Below are positions 45,586-55,869 of a stretch of 64,000 bases of DNA, piece by piece. The stretch covers positions 344,658 through 408,657 of the forward strand of contig JAFGXI010000002.1 of the NCBI GenBank assembly GCA_016936665.1, written 5' to 3'. The notes under the pieces were generated by a model. It was given only the letters and a program-made list of their open reading frames with translations. It made no database searches and had not been told where the DNA came from. The DNA is from Bacteroidales bacterium (GTDB taxonomy: Bacteria; Bacteroidota; Bacteroidia; Bacteroidales; JAFGXI01). How positions within the stretch are numbered: the stretch's first letter is position 1; every line of letters begins with the position of its first letter. The position numbers and the translations under genes are program-made.

Positions 45586-45593
45586 TATATTTG
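45586..45593 (+). promoter_or_regulatory. -7 promoter element for BI-1 gene
   Basis: TATATTTG matches TAnnTTTG, with TTTA (45562-45565) about 20 bases upstream at the -33 place. It is 25 bases before the start codon. Confidence 0.65.
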
Positions 45594-45618
45594 TTTTTTT
45601 AAATTAAAATTTGAAATT

Positions 45619-46380
45619 ATGTTTGATAAATCATCTAATCCGGTATTACAAGACAAAATCTTCCGATCAGAGTCTTTGCAAGCAGGAGCCAAAACGATGA
45701 CTGTAAATGGCACAATCGAAAAAACAGGTTTGTTATTATTAATTGTCATGGTAGCTGCCTCATATACCTGGCAAAAATTCTTTAATTCGGGCGATGTAGA
45801 AAATGCAATGTCTAGCTTATCAGGCTGGATGTTTGGAGGTGCAATTGGCGGTTTTATTGTCGCAATAGCGACAATGTTTCTCAAAAAATACGCAGCATAC
45901 CTAGCACCCATTTATGCCGTGCTCGAAGGTCTTTTTTTAGGTGCAATCTCAGCCTTTTTTGAATCGATGTACCCTGGTATTGTTATGAATGCCGTACTTG
46001 GCACTTTTGCTACTTTTTTTATTATGCTTTTAACCTACAGAACAGGCTTAATTAAAGTAAACGATAAGTTCAGAGGTATAATGATTGTTGCTACAGGTGC
46101 TGTTGCTCTTACTTATTTTATGTCTTTCTTACTAAGTTTTTTTGGCGTAAACATGAGTTTTTTACACGACAACAGCATGCTTAGCATTGGTATCTCGGTT
46201 GTGGTTATTGTTATAGCAGCTTTGAACTTACTCATGGATTTCGATTTTATTGAAAGAGGATCTGCGTATGGTGCTCCTAAATACATGGAATGGTTTGGTG
46301 CTTTTGGTTTAATGGTGACACTTATCTGGTTATATCTCGAAATTTTGAGATTACTTTCAAAACTACAAAGTAGAAACTAA
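45619..46380 (+). CDS. Bax inhibitor-1/YccA-like membrane protein
   Basis: A 253-residue polytopic inner-membrane protein with about seven hydrophobic segments between residues 35 and 248, matching the YccA/YbhL-type BI-1 family (N-terminal SSNPVLQDKIF, and the C-terminal segments MDFDFIERGS and YLEILRLLSKLQ). Some bacterial members are pH-sensitive calcium leak channels; the role here is unknown. It stands alone, with its own promoter and a bidirectional terminator shared with metH. Confidence 0.88.
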   Translation: MFDKSSNPVLQDKIFRSESLQAGAKTMTVNGTIEKTGLLLLIVMVAASYTWQKFFNSGDVENAMSSLSGWMFGGAIGGFIVAIATMFLKKYAAYLAPIYAVLEGLFLGAISAFFESMYPGIVMNAVLGTFATFFIMLLTYRTGLIKVNDKFRGIMIVATGAVALTYFMSFLLSFFGVNMSFLHDNSMLSIGISVVVIVIAALNLLMDFDFIERGSAYGAPKYMEWFGAFGLMVTLIWLYLEILRLLSKLQSRN

Positions 46381-46400
46381 TAAATGCAATATTCTATTTT

Positions 46401-46430
46401 AAAGTCGGCCAAGTAGCCGACTTTTTTATT
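46401..46430. terminator. Bidirectional terminator between BI-1 gene and metH
   Basis: A 9-bp perfect stem (AAAGTCGGC, 46401-46409, with GCCGACTTT, 46416-46424) has a T-run on the plus strand. The upstream TTTT/AAA context can also serve metH. Confidence 0.87.
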
Positions 46431-49400
46431 CAATCCACTGATCGATATCTTCCTTACGCCAATGCTTAGCATTAGCATAAGATATTTTCTGATCATCTTG
46501 AACTTTACCAATCATAAAATACTTTGCCTCCGGATGAGCAAAATACAAACCACTTACAGTTGCAGCCGGCATCATGGCCATACTTTCTGTTAAACTAACA
46601 CCTATCGATGCTTCTACTTTAAGAAGATCGAATAGAATTCTTTTTTCTGAGTGATCTGGACAGGCGGGAAATCCTATAGCCGGACGAATACCTTTATATT
46701 GTTCTTTAATAAGTGCTTCATGATTTAGGTTTTCGTTTGGAGCATAAGCCCACCATTCTTTTCTTACCTTCTGATGGAGAAGTTCTGCAAAGGCTTCAGC
46801 CAAACGATCGGCCAGAGTTTTTAACATTATAATAGAAAATTCATCTCCATTGGCTTTAAACTCTTCAATTTTAGAATCGATATTAAGTCCGGCTGTTGCT
46901 ACAAAGCCTCCAATATAATCTTTAATATTGCTTGATTTAGGTGCAATAAAATCGGATAATGATAAATTAAAACCACTATCGGTTGTCAATCTTTGTTGAC
47001 GTAAGAAATTAAATTGTGTTATTATGGTTTCTTGCGTATCAATGCTGTACACTTCTACCCTTTCGTCGATAGAGTTTGCCGGAAATAAGCCAATAATAGC
47101 AGAAGCTTTTAACCAGTGTTCTGCCTCAATTTTATCGAGCATTTTTAATCCATCTTCGTATATTTTTTTTGCTTCTTCACCTTTTGTTGGATGAGATAAA
47201 ATATCCGGATAGCGACCTTTTAATCCCCAATTATGAAAGAAAAAAGTCCAGTCGATAAATGGTCTAATCTCCGCGATTGAGTAATCATCTATAACTTGTA
47301 CACCTAACTTTTGAGGTTTAGCAATTATAGATATTGTCCAATCCGTTTTAAATGCATTTTGCCTGGCTTTTTCAAGAGAAATATATTCTGTATGTTTTTC
47401 TTCGTGAGATAATCTGAGTTTATTTTGTTTTTCAAATAGTGCATTTACAAAATCCTTTCTGTTATTTTTTAAAGCATTTATCAACTTAACACTTTCCGAG
47501 GCATCTTTTATATAAACAACCGGGGCATCGTAATTAGGAGCTATTTTAACAGCTGTATGAATTGCAGAGGTTGTAGCCCCACTAATTAATAGTGGTATTT
47601 CAAATTGATTATTTTGCATTGCCTCCGCCACTTTAACCATTTCTTTAAGAGAAGGGGTTATTAAACCGCTCAAACCAATAAAATCGGCTTTATGCGATTT
47701 GGCAGCTTCGATAATCTTTTCAGTTTCTACCATCACCCCTAAATCGATTATATTATAATTGTTACATGCCAATACGACTGATGCGATATTTTTACCAATA
47801 TCATGCACATCGCCTTTAACTGTGGCGACAACAATGGTTCCGTTTGAGGTCGACTGCATCGATTGTTTTTCAGTTTCAATATAAGGCATCAAAATCGACA
47901 CTGCTTTTTTCATAACACGAGCAGATTTAACGACTTGAGGTAAAAACATTTTCCCTTCTCCAAACCAATCGCCGACTAAGTTCATCCCATCCATTAACGG
48001 ACCTTCAATAATATCTAGTGCAAAAGGAAAATGCTTTCTGGCTTCTTCAAGATCTTCTTCGAGAAAGTCGCTTATACCTTTCGTTAATCCATGAATTAAA
48101 CGTTCTTTATAATCCTTGCTTCGCCAAGCTTCTATATTAACTACATTTTTAGTACTGGTTTTTAGCTGTTCTGCATAAGCAATAAGATCGTCGGAAGCGG
48201 ATTCTGAATGATTTAAAATAACGGCTTCGCAAAGTTGTTTTAGTTCTGAATCGATATCGTCGTATGGTTGAAGCATGCCTGCATTTACAATACCCATGTC
48301 TAATCCTGCTTTTATCGCATGATACAAAAACACTGAATGCATGGCTTCTCTTACGGTGTCGTTTCCTCTAAACGAAAAAGATAAATTACTGATGCCTCCA
48401 CTTGTCTTTACTAAAGGAATGTTATTCTTAATCCATCGAACAGCTTCAATAAAATCGATGGCATAAGTATTATGCTCAGGCATTCCTGTTGCTATAGTTA
48501 ATATATTCACATCGAAAATAATATCTTGAGCAGGAAAATGCACAGACTCTGTTAGCAAACGAAAGGCTCGTTGTACAATTTTAATTTTGTCTTGAAAATC
48601 GACTGCTTGGCCTTGTTCATCGAACGCCATTACAACAACTGCTGCACCGTATTTTTTTATGATACTAGCTTGCTTTAAAAAATTTTCTTCACCTTCTTTT
48701 AATGAAATAGAATTAACAATAGCTTTTCCTTGAATACATTTTAGTCCGGATTCTAAAACTTGAAAATCAGAACTATCAATCATAATCGGGACTTTAGCAA
48801 TATCGGGCTCAGCCGCTAAAAGATTTAAAAAAATCTCCATTTCTTTAACTGCGTCCAACATGGCGTCGTCTAAGTTAATATCAATAACTTGGGCGCCGTT
48901 TTCGACTTGTTGCCTTGCCACACTAAGCGCTTCTTCGTATTGCTTATCTCTAATTAATCGCGCAAATTTTTTCGAACCTGCAACATTAGTTCGTTCACCA
49001 ATATTGATAAAATTTTGGGTTTGATTGATGGTTAAAACCTCAAGTCCGCTTAATTTGGTTTCTGGAGTAACATTCGGTATTGGCCTTACTTTATGCTGAT
49101 TGGCAATATCGACCATTGCTTTAATGTGTTCAGGCGTTGTACCACAACAACCACCAATGATATTGACCGAATGATCTTCTACAATTGCATTCATTTGCTT
49201 GGCCATAACTTGTGGTGTTTCGTCATATAAACCAAATTCGTTTGGCAAGCCGGCATTTGGATATGCCGAAACATTGAAAGAAGTTTTTTCAGAAAGTTCC
49301 TTTAAATAAGGCCTCATTTGCTCTGCACCTAAGGCACAGTTAAAACCAATACTTAACAAATTTAAATGCGACAAAGAAGTTAGAAAAGCCTCAGTAGTTT

Positions 49401-50067
49401 GTCCACTCAATGTTCGACCACTGTTATCGGTAATTGTGCCGGAAATCATTACAGGAATGACCCGATTGTACTTTTGCATTACATCGTTTGCCGCCATTAA
49501 TGCGGCTTTTGCATTAAGTGTATCGAAAATGGTTTCTATCAATAACAAATCTACATCAGCTTCGATTAAAGCATCTATTTGTTCAAAATAAGCTTGATAA
49601 AAATCGTCGAAACTTTTTATTCTTAAGCCCGGATTATTGACATCCGGAGACATTGAAGCCGATCGGTTAGTAGGACCAATAGAGCCTGCTACAAACCTAG
49701 GTTTATTAGGCGTTAATTGCGTAAATTCATTAGCTATTTTACGAGCTATTTCTGCCGAAGCAAGATTTAATTCTTGGATATAATTTTCGAGTCCATAATC
49801 TTCCATCGAAATACGATTAGCAGAAAATGTGTTGGTTTCAATAATATCGGCACCAACTTCTAAATAAGCTTTATGAATCGCTTCTATTACATCAGGTCTT
49901 GTTATTGAAAGTATGTCGTTATTGCCATTTTGAGGTTGTTTGATATCCGAAAACCGTTGATTTGTAAAATCTTTATCGTTCAACTGATATTGTTGGATCA
50001 TCGTTCCCATTGCTCCGTCCAACACTAAAATTCGCTCTTTCAATAAGCTTTTAATGTCTGTTTTCAT
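46426..50067 (-). CDS. metH: Cobalamin-dependent methionine synthase
   Basis: Transfers the methyl of 5-methyl-THF to homocysteine through methylcobalamin. The 1213-residue length is close to E. coli MetH (1227), with all modules present. These are the homocysteine-binding barrel (1-330, GFNCALG and the zinc-binding [10 protein letters not shown]), the pterin-binding barrel (about 345-625, [11 protein letters not shown]), and the cobalamin module (about 640-880) with the lower-ligand motif [11 protein letters not shown]. The C-terminal AdoMet activation domain (about 890-1213, [15 protein letters not shown]) completes it. A SAM-I riboswitch lies in its leader, so it should be repressed when SAM is plentiful. 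Confidence 0.97.
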   Translation of the reverse strand: MKTDIKSLLKERILVLDGAMGTMIQQYQLNDKDFTNQRFSDIKQPQNGNNDILSITRPDVIEAIHKAYLEVGADIIETNTFSANRISMEDYGLENYIQELNLASAEIARKIANEFTQLTPNKPRFVAGSIGPTNRSASMSPDVNNPGLRIKSFDDFYQAYFEQIDALIEADVDLLLIETIFDTLNAKAALMAANDVMQKYNRVIPVMISGTITDNSGRTLSGQTTEAFLTSLSHLNLLSIGFNCALGAEQMRPYLKELSEKTSFNVSAYPNAGLPNEFGLYDETPQVMAKQMNAIVEDHSVNIIGGCCGTTPEHIKAMVDIANQHKVRPIPNVTPETKLSGLEVLTINQTQNFINIGERTNVAGSKKFARLIRDKQYEEALSVARQQVENGAQVIDINLDDAMLDAVKEMEIFLNLLAAEPDIAKVPIMIDSSDFQVLESGLKCIQGKAIVNSISLKEGEENFLKQASIIKKYGAAVVVMAFDEQGQAVDFQDKIKIVQRAFRLLTESVHFPAQDIIFDVNILTIATGMPEHNTYAIDFIEAVRWIKNNIPLVKTSGGISNLSFSFRGNDTVREAMHSVFLYHAIKAGLDMGIVNAGMLQPYDDIDSELKQLCEAVILNHSESASDDLIAYAEQLKTSTKNVVNIEAWRSKDYKERLIHGLTKGISDFLEEDLEEARKHFPFALDIIEGPLMDGMNLVGDWFGEGKMFLPQVVKSARVMKKAVSILMPYIETEKQSMQSTSNGTIVVATVKGDVHDIGKNIASVVLACNNYNIIDLGVMVETEKIIEAAKSHKADFIGLSGLITPSLKEMVKVAEAMQNNQFEIPLLISGATTSAIHTAVKIAPNYDAPVVYIKDASESVKLINALKNNRKDFVNALFEKQNKLRLSHEEKHTEYISLEKARQNAFKTDWTISIIAKPQKLGVQVIDDYSIAEIRPFIDWTFFFHNWGLKGRYPDILSHPTKGEEAKKIYEDGLKMLDKIEAEHWLKASAIIGLFPANSIDERVEVYSIDTQETIITQFNFLRQQRLTTDSGFNLSLSDFIAPKSSNIKDYIGGFVATAGLNIDSKIEEFKANGDEFSIIMLKTLADRLAEAFAELLHQKVRKEWWAYAPNENLNHEALIKEQYKGIRPAIGFPACPDHSEKRILFDLLKVEASIGVSLTESMAMMPAATVSGLYFAHPEAKYFMIGKVQDDQKISYANAKHWRKEDIDQWIE

Positions 50068-50143
50068 TGTTCAAGTCTTTAGTAAATAGTCATGAAAAAC
50101 AAGACTAAGTTACAGTTTTAAAAAATATATACATTAATTTATA

Positions 50144-50246
50144 AATTATCATTCCCTTAATTCAGGGCAGGTTTTGGCACCTTTCCACACCGTGGGTGGT
50201 TGCCGGAGTTTCATTGAGCCTGATCTCTCCACTCCTCTTTATAATT
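50144..50246 (-). promoter_or_regulatory. SAM-I (S-box) riboswitch in metH leader
   Basis: The minus strand reads AAAGAGGAGTGGAGAGATC, then CAATGAAACTCCGGCAACC, and later AAAGGTGCCAAAACCTGCC. These are the conserved core strings of the SAM-I aptamer, in order. P1 can close by AATTAT (minus strand, from 50246) pairing with ATAATT (to 50144). It starts about 180 bases and ends 77 bases upstream of metH. I see no terminator between aptamer and start codon, so control may be at translation, or through a structure not evident by eye. Confidence 0.93.
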
Positions 50247-50323
50247 CAATAGCGCCCGAATAGAGCATTCTTGAAAGCTTTGGCAAAGTAAATGATATTT
50301 TTTCGATTTTACCAACAGAAAAT

Positions 50324-50353
50324 AAAAAAAGCCATCAGAAATTTTCTAATGGC
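50324..50353 (-). terminator. Intrinsic terminator after the alpha-oxoamine synthase
   Basis: Stem GCCAT (50331-50335) plus AGAA (50337-50340) pairs with TTCT (50344-50347) plus ATGGC (50349-50353), with one bulge on each side. The minus-strand T-run corresponds to 50324-50330. Between this and the riboswitch, 50247-50323 holds no perfect TAnnTTTG; the nearest is TTACTTTG on the minus strand near 50285-50292. Confidence 0.75.
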
Positions 50354-50376
50354 TTTTTCAATTGTATTGGGTAATA

Positions 50377-51630
50377 TTAAAAGTTTCCTCCTATTACACC
50401 GTTATTGTAAACTCCAGACACCAATTTATCTTTACAAGCTTTAAAAGCTTCGATAGTATATTTTACATCTTCTAAAGTATGAACAGCCGTTGGAATTAAA
50501 CGCAGAATAATTACACCTTTTGGGACTACAGGATAAACCACAACAGAACAAAATACACCGTGATTTTCTCTAAGATCCATTGTTAAATTTGCAGCTTCGT
50601 AAACTGTTCCATTAAGAACCACCGGTGTAACAGGTGATTGAGTATTACCGGTACTAAAGCCGGCTTCTTTTAAACCTTTCTGTAGACTATTAACTACAGT
50701 CCATAAATTATCTTTTAATTGTGGGCTATTTTGCAATAAATCTAAACGTTTTAATGCGCCTATAACCATTGGCATAGGTAACGATTTAGCGAAGATTTGC
50801 GAACGCATATTATACTGAAGAACATTAATAATTTCTTCTTCGGCGGCAATAAATGCGCCTATCCCGGCCATTGATTTAGCAAAAGTAGAGAAGTATAGAT
50901 CAATTTCATTTTGAACTCCAAAATGCTCACCAGTTCCTGCTCCTGTTTTACCCATCGTTCCAAAGCCATGAGCATCGTCGACTAAAAAGCGAAATGGAAT
51001 GTCTTTCTTCATTGCGGCCAACTCATCTAATTTTCCTAAATCGCCCGACATTCCAAAAACACCTTCGGTAATCATTAATATTCCGCCGCCAGTTTCTTCT
51101 ATTTTGTTTTTGGCAAAACCTAACATTTTTCGAGCTCTTTGCATATCGTTATGAGGGAAGACAAAGCTTTTTCCTCCTTTTGCTTTATGCAAGAAGATAC
51201 CATCCATTATACTGGCATGGCATTCTGAATCGTAAACAATAACATCGTTTCTGCTTACTGTAGAATCGATAATTGACATAATGCCTTGATAACCATAGTT
51301 TAGCAAATAACCGGCAGGTTTACCAACAAAATCGGCAAGTCGTTGTTCTAACTCTTCGTGTTTAGCAGTTTGACCAGACATCATACGAGCACCCATTGGG
51401 TAAGCTAAACCGTATTCAGCAGCCGCATCAGCATCTGCTTTTCTAACTTCAGGATGATTGGCCAACCCTATATAGTTGTTCAGACTCCAAGTTAAAACTT
51501 CTTTGCCTCTAAACTTCATTCTAGGAGCAATTTCACCTTCTAATTTAGGGAAAGCAAAGTACCCATGCGCTTCGTTAGAATGCTGACCTAGTGGGCCTCT
51601 GTTCGATTTTAATCTTTCAAATATATCCAC
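50377..51630 (-). CDS. Alpha-oxoamine synthase family PLP enzyme (Kbl/SPT/AONS-like)
   Basis: A 417-residue PLP enzyme that condenses an amino acid with an acyl thioester. Visible are TWSLNNYIGLANHPEV, HASIMDG, DDAHGFGTMG (PLP-ring-binding Asp and His), and the lysine segment TFAKSMAGIGAF. The GTG start at 51630 (giving MDIFERLKSNRG) was chosen because a TTG start at 51660 lies inside the TACATTTG promoter element. The family includes glycine C-acetyltransferase, serine palmitoyltransferase, AONS and cysteate acyltransferase for sulphonolipids. Which amino acid is used cannot be read by eye; a lipid role is plausible in this phylum. Confidence 0.8.
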   Translation of the reverse strand: MDIFERLKSNRGPLGQHSNEAHGYFAFPKLEGEIAPRMKFRGKEVLTWSLNNYIGLANHPEVRKADADAAAEYGLAYPMGARMMSGQTAKHEELEQRLADFVGKPAGYLLNYGYQGIMSIIDSTVSRNDVIVYDSECHASIMDGIFLHKAKGGKSFVFPHNDMQRARKMLGFAKNKIEETGGGILMITEGVFGMSGDLGKLDELAAMKKDIPFRFLVDDAHGFGTMGKTGAGTGEHFGVQNEIDLYFSTFAKSMAGIGAFIAAEEEIINVLQYNMRSQIFAKSLPMPMVIGALKRLDLLQNSPQLKDNLWTVVNSLQKGLKEAGFSTGNTQSPVTPVVLNGTVYEAANLTMDLRENHGVFCSVVVYPVVPKGVIILRLIPTAVHTLEDVKYTIEAFKACKDKLVSGVYNNGVIGGNF

Positions 51631-51657
51631 GACTGCTAAATTTTTAAATTCGATGCA

Positions 51658-51665
51658 CAAATGTA
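51658..51665 (-). promoter_or_regulatory. -7 promoter element for the alpha-oxoamine synthase gene
   Basis: On the minus strand this reads TACATTTG, an exact TAnnTTTG match. The -33 position reads TTTT. It lies 27 bases before the GTG start at 51630. Confidence 0.7.
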
Positions 51666-51766
51666 CTTATTTTATTGATATTATAAAAGGCTGAAACATC
51701 TGTCAAAAGCAAATTATTAACAGGTTTATGCACTTACATTTAAGGAATCTTTTGAAACAAATATTT

Positions 51767-53038
51767 TTATTTGTACTTGTTTTTCCAACGGCTTTCCATC
51801 AATTTTCTAGATTGTTCTTCTTGAGGATTTTTTGCCGGTTTGTAAAATGTATGCGATATCAATTCGTCGGGCAAGAATTCTTGTTCGACAAAATGCTCTG
51901 GGTAATTGTGAGCATACTTATAATGCTCTCCATAACCTAAATTTTTCATCAATTTAGTTGGCGCATTTCTTAAAGGAAGTGGTACAGATAAGTCTCCGGT
52001 TTCTCTAACTTTTGTAAGCGCTTCGTTGATTGCCAGATAAGCTGAGTTGCTTTTGGGCGAATTAGCGAGATATATAGTTGCTTCGGAAAGTATTATACGC
52101 GCTTCGGGCATACCTATTATATTAATAGCTTGAAATGCTTGATTGGCCATTAGCAAAGCGTTTGGATTGGCTAAACCAATATCTTCGGCAGCGAGAATTA
52201 ACAATCGTCTTGCTATAAATTTGATGTCTTCGCCACCTTCCAACATCCTTGCAAGCCAGTAAACAGCAGCGTTGGGGTCGCTTCCTCTCACCGATTTTAT
52301 GAATGCTGAAATTATATCGTAATGCCACTCTCCTGTTTTATCGTAGGCCACCGACTTTTGCTGTAAAATCTTTTCGACCGTTGCGTTGTCGATTACTTTT
52401 GGCGAATCCTCAATTGCATTGATTACTAACTCAAGGTGATTCAATAATTTTCGAGCATCTCCACCACTATAATGAATTAGAGCCTGATCTTCTTTTAATT
52501 CAATAGCAATATCCGAGAGAGTTTTATCTTTTTTTATGGCTCTATCTATTAAAACTCTTAAATCTTCAGCTTCCAAAGATTTTAATACGTAAACTTGAGA
52601 TCGCGATAGTAAAGGGGTTATCACTTCAAAAGATGGATTTTCGGTGGTTGCACCTATTAAGGTAACAATTCCTTCTTCAACTGCCTTTAGCAAAGAATCT
52701 TGTTGCGATTTATTAAAACGATGAATTTCATCGATAAAAAGCACAGGCGATTTTGTGTTGAATAAGCCACTTTTTTGAGCTTTTTCGATCACTTCTCTAA
52801 CATCTTTTACGCCGGAATTAACGGCACTTAAAGTATAAAACGGACGATCGGACTGATGAGCTATAATTTGTGCTAAGGTTGTCTTTCCTACTCCCGGAGG
52901 TCCCCAAAAAATTAACGAAGGTAAATTACCACTTTCTATTGCTTTACGTAAAGGAGCGTTTGGTGCTACAATGTGTTTTTGTCCAATGTAATCATCAAAA
53001 ATCTTCGGACGTAATCTTTCAGCAAGAGGCTGTTGCAT
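51767..53038 (-). CDS. rarA: Replication-associated recombination protein RarA (MgsA)
   Basis: AAA+ ATPase acting at stalled replication forks, 423 residues. Motifs: Walker A GPPGVGKTT near residue 46-54, Walker B FIDEIHRFNKSQQD near 98-111, sensor-1 LIGATTENPSF, and the C-terminal tetramerisation domain (NAAVYWLARMLEGGEDIKFIARRL). It starts 11 bases after the preceding outer-membrane protein gene, so it may be co-transcribed with it. Confidence 0.96.
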   Translation of the reverse strand: MQQPLAERLRPKIFDDYIGQKHIVAPNAPLRKAIESGNLPSLIFWGPPGVGKTTLAQIIAHQSDRPFYTLSAVNSGVKDVREVIEKAQKSGLFNTKSPVLFIDEIHRFNKSQQDSLLKAVEEGIVTLIGATTENPSFEVITPLLSRSQVYVLKSLEAEDLRVLIDRAIKKDKTLSDIAIELKEDQALIHYSGGDARKLLNHLELVINAIEDSPKVIDNATVEKILQQKSVAYDKTGEWHYDIISAFIKSVRGSDPNAAVYWLARMLEGGEDIKFIARRLLILAAEDIGLANPNALLMANQAFQAINIIGMPEARIILSEATIYLANSPKSNSAYLAINEALTKVRETGDLSVPLPLRNAPTKLMKNLGYGEHYKYAHNYPEHFVEQEFLPDELISHTFYKPAKNPQEEQSRKLMESRWKNKYK

Positions 53039-53049
53039 AATTTATTGCA

Positions 53050-53682
53050 TTACATTCCCCGATAAAACGGATGATTAAAATCTTGATTATTCTGAAATCC
53101 CCAAGGGGTGTTATTATGGTAGGGATTATTGTTTTCGTGATATTGAATTTCGAGTTGAATCGCAGTATGCTTTCCTATTTTATATTCAAGACCAAGTTGA
53201 TAGGCTTTCGGTGTGTTCTCAATAAAATTTGCATTTGGCATATCCATCCTTTGTGCTCCAATCATTATTCCACCATAAACTTTAATATTTTCTGAAAGTA
53301 AATAAGCTCCTTGAAGTGTAAAATAAGCTGAATTGGTATTAGCATTTATTACTTGCGTTTGACTTTCGTAAAAATTATAATAAGTATAGTTATCGAAGTG
53401 TGAACGAACAGCCATTAAGCCCATTGAGACTTGGAAACGAGGCGTTAATTGGTAATTAATTCTCGGATTAATATACGTGCTCAACATTGTTGAATTGCCA
53501 GAGCCAATTCCAACACTTGCTCCAATAGCTACACTGCTCGACCAAGGTGATTTTTTAGTGACCAAAGAATCTTCAACTACATTAACTAAGCCATCGTCTT
53601 CTATAAACTCGATTGTTTCGTTGTTCTGTGCACTGGCAGAAAAGAAAATAAAAAAGAACAATATCGCTCCAAAATTTTTCAT
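53050..53682 (-). CDS. Small predicted outer-membrane protein, function unknown
   Basis: A 210-residue exported protein with signal peptide (1-18, ending ASAQN). Several amphipathic beta strands follow (SSVAIGASVGIGSG, YINPRINYQLTPRFQVSMGLMAV, YQLGLEYKIGKHTAIQLEIQYHE), as in a short barrel. The C-terminus is rich in His, Asn and aromatic residues. It lies between the second PorE-like gene (33 bases upstream) and rarA (11 bases downstream). It could be an accessory of the PorE-like protein; no family was recognised with confidence. Confidence 0.68.
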   Translation of the reverse strand: MKNFGAILFFFIFFSASAQNNETIEFIEDDGLVNVVEDSLVTKKSPWSSSVAIGASVGIGSGNSTMLSTYINPRINYQLTPRFQVSMGLMAVRSHFDNYTYYNFYESQTQVINANTNSAYFTLQGAYLLSENIKVYGGIMIGAQRMDMPNANFIENTPKAYQLGLEYKIGKHTAIQLEIQYHENNNPYHNNTPWGFQNNQDFNHPFYRGM

Positions 53683-53715
53683 GGGGTAAATATAATGTTT
53701 TTTGTGGAAAGATAA

Positions 53716-55770
53716 TTATTCATCTATATCAGGAATATATCGTGTTGAAACCACACTAAATTCAGTGCGTCGATTTATTTGATTGGCTAAGTCCACTTTT
53801 TTTAAAGCGTCTTCGGAATCGTCTGTTTTTAACTGTTCAATAAATTCGGCTGTTAATACTACTCCAGAGCTGAATGGCAATTTTTTTGCCATAATATCGG
53901 ATATAGTTTGTGGCTTTGTTTCGCCATAACCTTTGGCAGTTAGACGATCGGCTGCTATTCCATTTTCAATTAAAAAATCGACCACGGATTGTGCTCTCTT
54001 TTGCGATAAAATTATGTTTGATGCATCATCGCCAATCATGTCGGTATGAGATGCTAACTCGATTGTAATATTTGGATTATCGTTTAATATTTTAACCAAT
54101 TTTTGTAATTCAATTTTTGAACTATCAGTTAGAGTCCATTTTCCAAAGTCGTAAAAAATATTATCGAGGGCTATTGGTTCTCCAATTTTAGCCAATTGTG
54201 TTTGTTGCTTAAAATGTTTACTATCGTCTAAATCCATTGTAGAAACAGCTCCTCTTCCATTCAAATAGCCTTCCTTTTTAACAATATAAATATAATCGAC
54301 ATCTTTCTTCAAAGTATATTTAAATCGGCCTTCTTCCCCTGTTTGGATAGTCATTTCTGAGCCATCATCACCATAAATTTCTACAACTGCGTCTTGAATA
54401 AAATCGCTAGATACCACATCGCTAATAATTCCGGTTAACGAGAATTCCATAATCGGAAGGATAAACGAATAAATATCGTCTAAACCTCTTGATTTTATTT
54501 CTAAAATCGAACCATCAGCTTGAGTAATTTCTGTCAATTTTCTGGAGGAAGTGAATAAACCTTCTTCTTTCCCTTGCTTATATGAAATTGCAAAATCGTC
54601 AGCTGAAGAGTTTATAGGATATTTCATGTTATAAATTACCCAGTCGTCGCCTTTTGGAATGGCTCTAAAAATATCCATTCCTCCCATTCCCGGGTGATAA
54701 TCAGAAGCAAAATATAGCACACCGTTGTCGCGAATATACGGATATAACTCGTTGCCCACAGTATTAATTGTAGGCCCCATGTTAATTGGTTTTCCGAATG
54801 GAGCAGATGGCCCATCGCGTTCTACTTTCCAGATGTCTCTACCTCCAAACCCTCCTGGCATATCGGATGCAAAATAAAGAGTTAGCCCATCTTTCGAAAT
54901 GGATGGTTGACCAATCGACAAACTATCTGCAACGACAGGAACAAATTCAGCCGACTGGAAGTATTCGCCGGGTTGTCGCTCACCTTTGTAAATCTGACAA
55001 CCAAGATAAACATCTTTAACTGTTTTACATCTTGTGAAATACATCGTATTGTAATCGGAAGAAAACGAAGGCGATCCGTCGTCAAATTTAGAATTGATGG
55101 TGTCGTTCAATGCTTTTACTTCTTCCCACTCGCCGGCTCTATTTTGATATATTTCGAAAATACTGGTATAATATTGACCTGTAACTTTGCTTATTTTTGA
55201 TAATCCATCGCGTTTACGACCAGAAGTAAAAACGACCTCTGTTCCAAGAGCATTACCAAAAGTAGCGGCGAAATCGCTTTCGCGAGAGTTTAAATCTTTA
55301 AGGTTATCAATTTGGTATCTTGTTGGAGATTTCACCCATTCTACGGACGCTCTACAAGACTTAATCCCCAATGCTGCAAGACTGTCGTTGGGAACCAATT
55401 TATCGTATAATTGAAATTCGGACAATGCTTCTTCGTAATTCATAGTAGCTTGCAACATGGATGCATAATAAAAATGGACAATCGGATCCGGATAATCTTT
55501 CTGAATCGCTGATTTGTAACGGGCTGCTGCTTTTTTATATTCCAAAGTCATTCTTTGAATCTGACCTCTTTGAAACATAATATAAGCTTTTTCCTCTTTG
55601 GTTTCTGCTTTTGTATATGCGTCTTTATAAAGTTCTAAAGCCTTCAGTAATTCGTTGGTTTCGTATACAGCATCGGCCTTAAGTGTTTTTTTTGTTTTAG
55701 GGATATCGATTTGTGCAATAGCCGAAGAAACTAAAGAAAGCAATATTGCAATGCTAATATATCTATTCAT
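53716..55770 (-). CDS. PorE-like TPR / PD40 / CRD / OmpA-C protein (T9SS-associated), copy 2
   Basis: A 684-residue paralogue of the protein at 26015-28120. Signal peptide (1-20, ending AIAQ), TPR (about 30-135), PD40 propeller (about 155-410, YFASDMPGGFGGRDIW, LYFASDYHPGMGGMDIF), CRD-like domain (about 430-515) and OmpA-like domain (about 535-655, HTDMIGDDASNIILSQKRAQSV). The peptidoglycan-binding Asp and Arg are conserved. It lacks the acidic Glu-rich tail of copy 1. The start at 55770 (MNRYIS) fits the signal peptide better than 55785. It leads a run with a small OMP and rarA. Confidence 0.86.
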   Translation of the reverse strand: MNRYISIAILLSLVSSAIAQIDIPKTKKTLKADAVYETNELLKALELYKDAYTKAETKEEKAYIMFQRGQIQRMTLEYKKAAARYKSAIQKDYPDPIVHFYYASMLQATMNYEEALSEFQLYDKLVPNDSLAALGIKSCRASVEWVKSPTRYQIDNLKDLNSRESDFAATFGNALGTEVVFTSGRKRDGLSKISKVTGQYYTSIFEIYQNRAGEWEEVKALNDTINSKFDDGSPSFSSDYNTMYFTRCKTVKDVYLGCQIYKGERQPGEYFQSAEFVPVVADSLSIGQPSISKDGLTLYFASDMPGGFGGRDIWKVERDGPSAPFGKPINMGPTINTVGNELYPYIRDNGVLYFASDYHPGMGGMDIFRAIPKGDDWVIYNMKYPINSSADDFAISYKQGKEEGLFTSSRKLTEITQADGSILEIKSRGLDDIYSFILPIMEFSLTGIISDVVSSDFIQDAVVEIYGDDGSEMTIQTGEEGRFKYTLKKDVDYIYIVKKEGYLNGRGAVSTMDLDDSKHFKQQTQLAKIGEPIALDNIFYDFGKWTLTDSSKIELQKLVKILNDNPNITIELASHTDMIGDDASNIILSQKRAQSVVDFLIENGIAADRLTAKGYGETKPQTISDIMAKKLPFSSGVVLTAEFIEQLKTDDSEDALKKVDLANQINRRTEFSVVSTRYIPDIDE

Positions 55771-55869
55771 GATGATGTTTATCATCTACTAACGATTATT
55801 GATGTTACTTATTGTAAAGTTTACAAAGAAAATTAATCATAGTTAAACAAACAAACGTCTTCGGATGTT

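Noticed and set aside
50161..50250. Unexplained GC-rich structured stretch as a small RNA gene
   Set aside because: Conserved core strings identify it as a SAM-I riboswitch in the metH leader, so it is not listed as an independent RNA.
51631..51660. TTG start at 51660 for the alpha-oxoamine synthase
   Set aside because: The TTG overlaps the TACATTTG promoter element, so it would not be transcribed; GTG at 51630 gives the family-like N-terminus.
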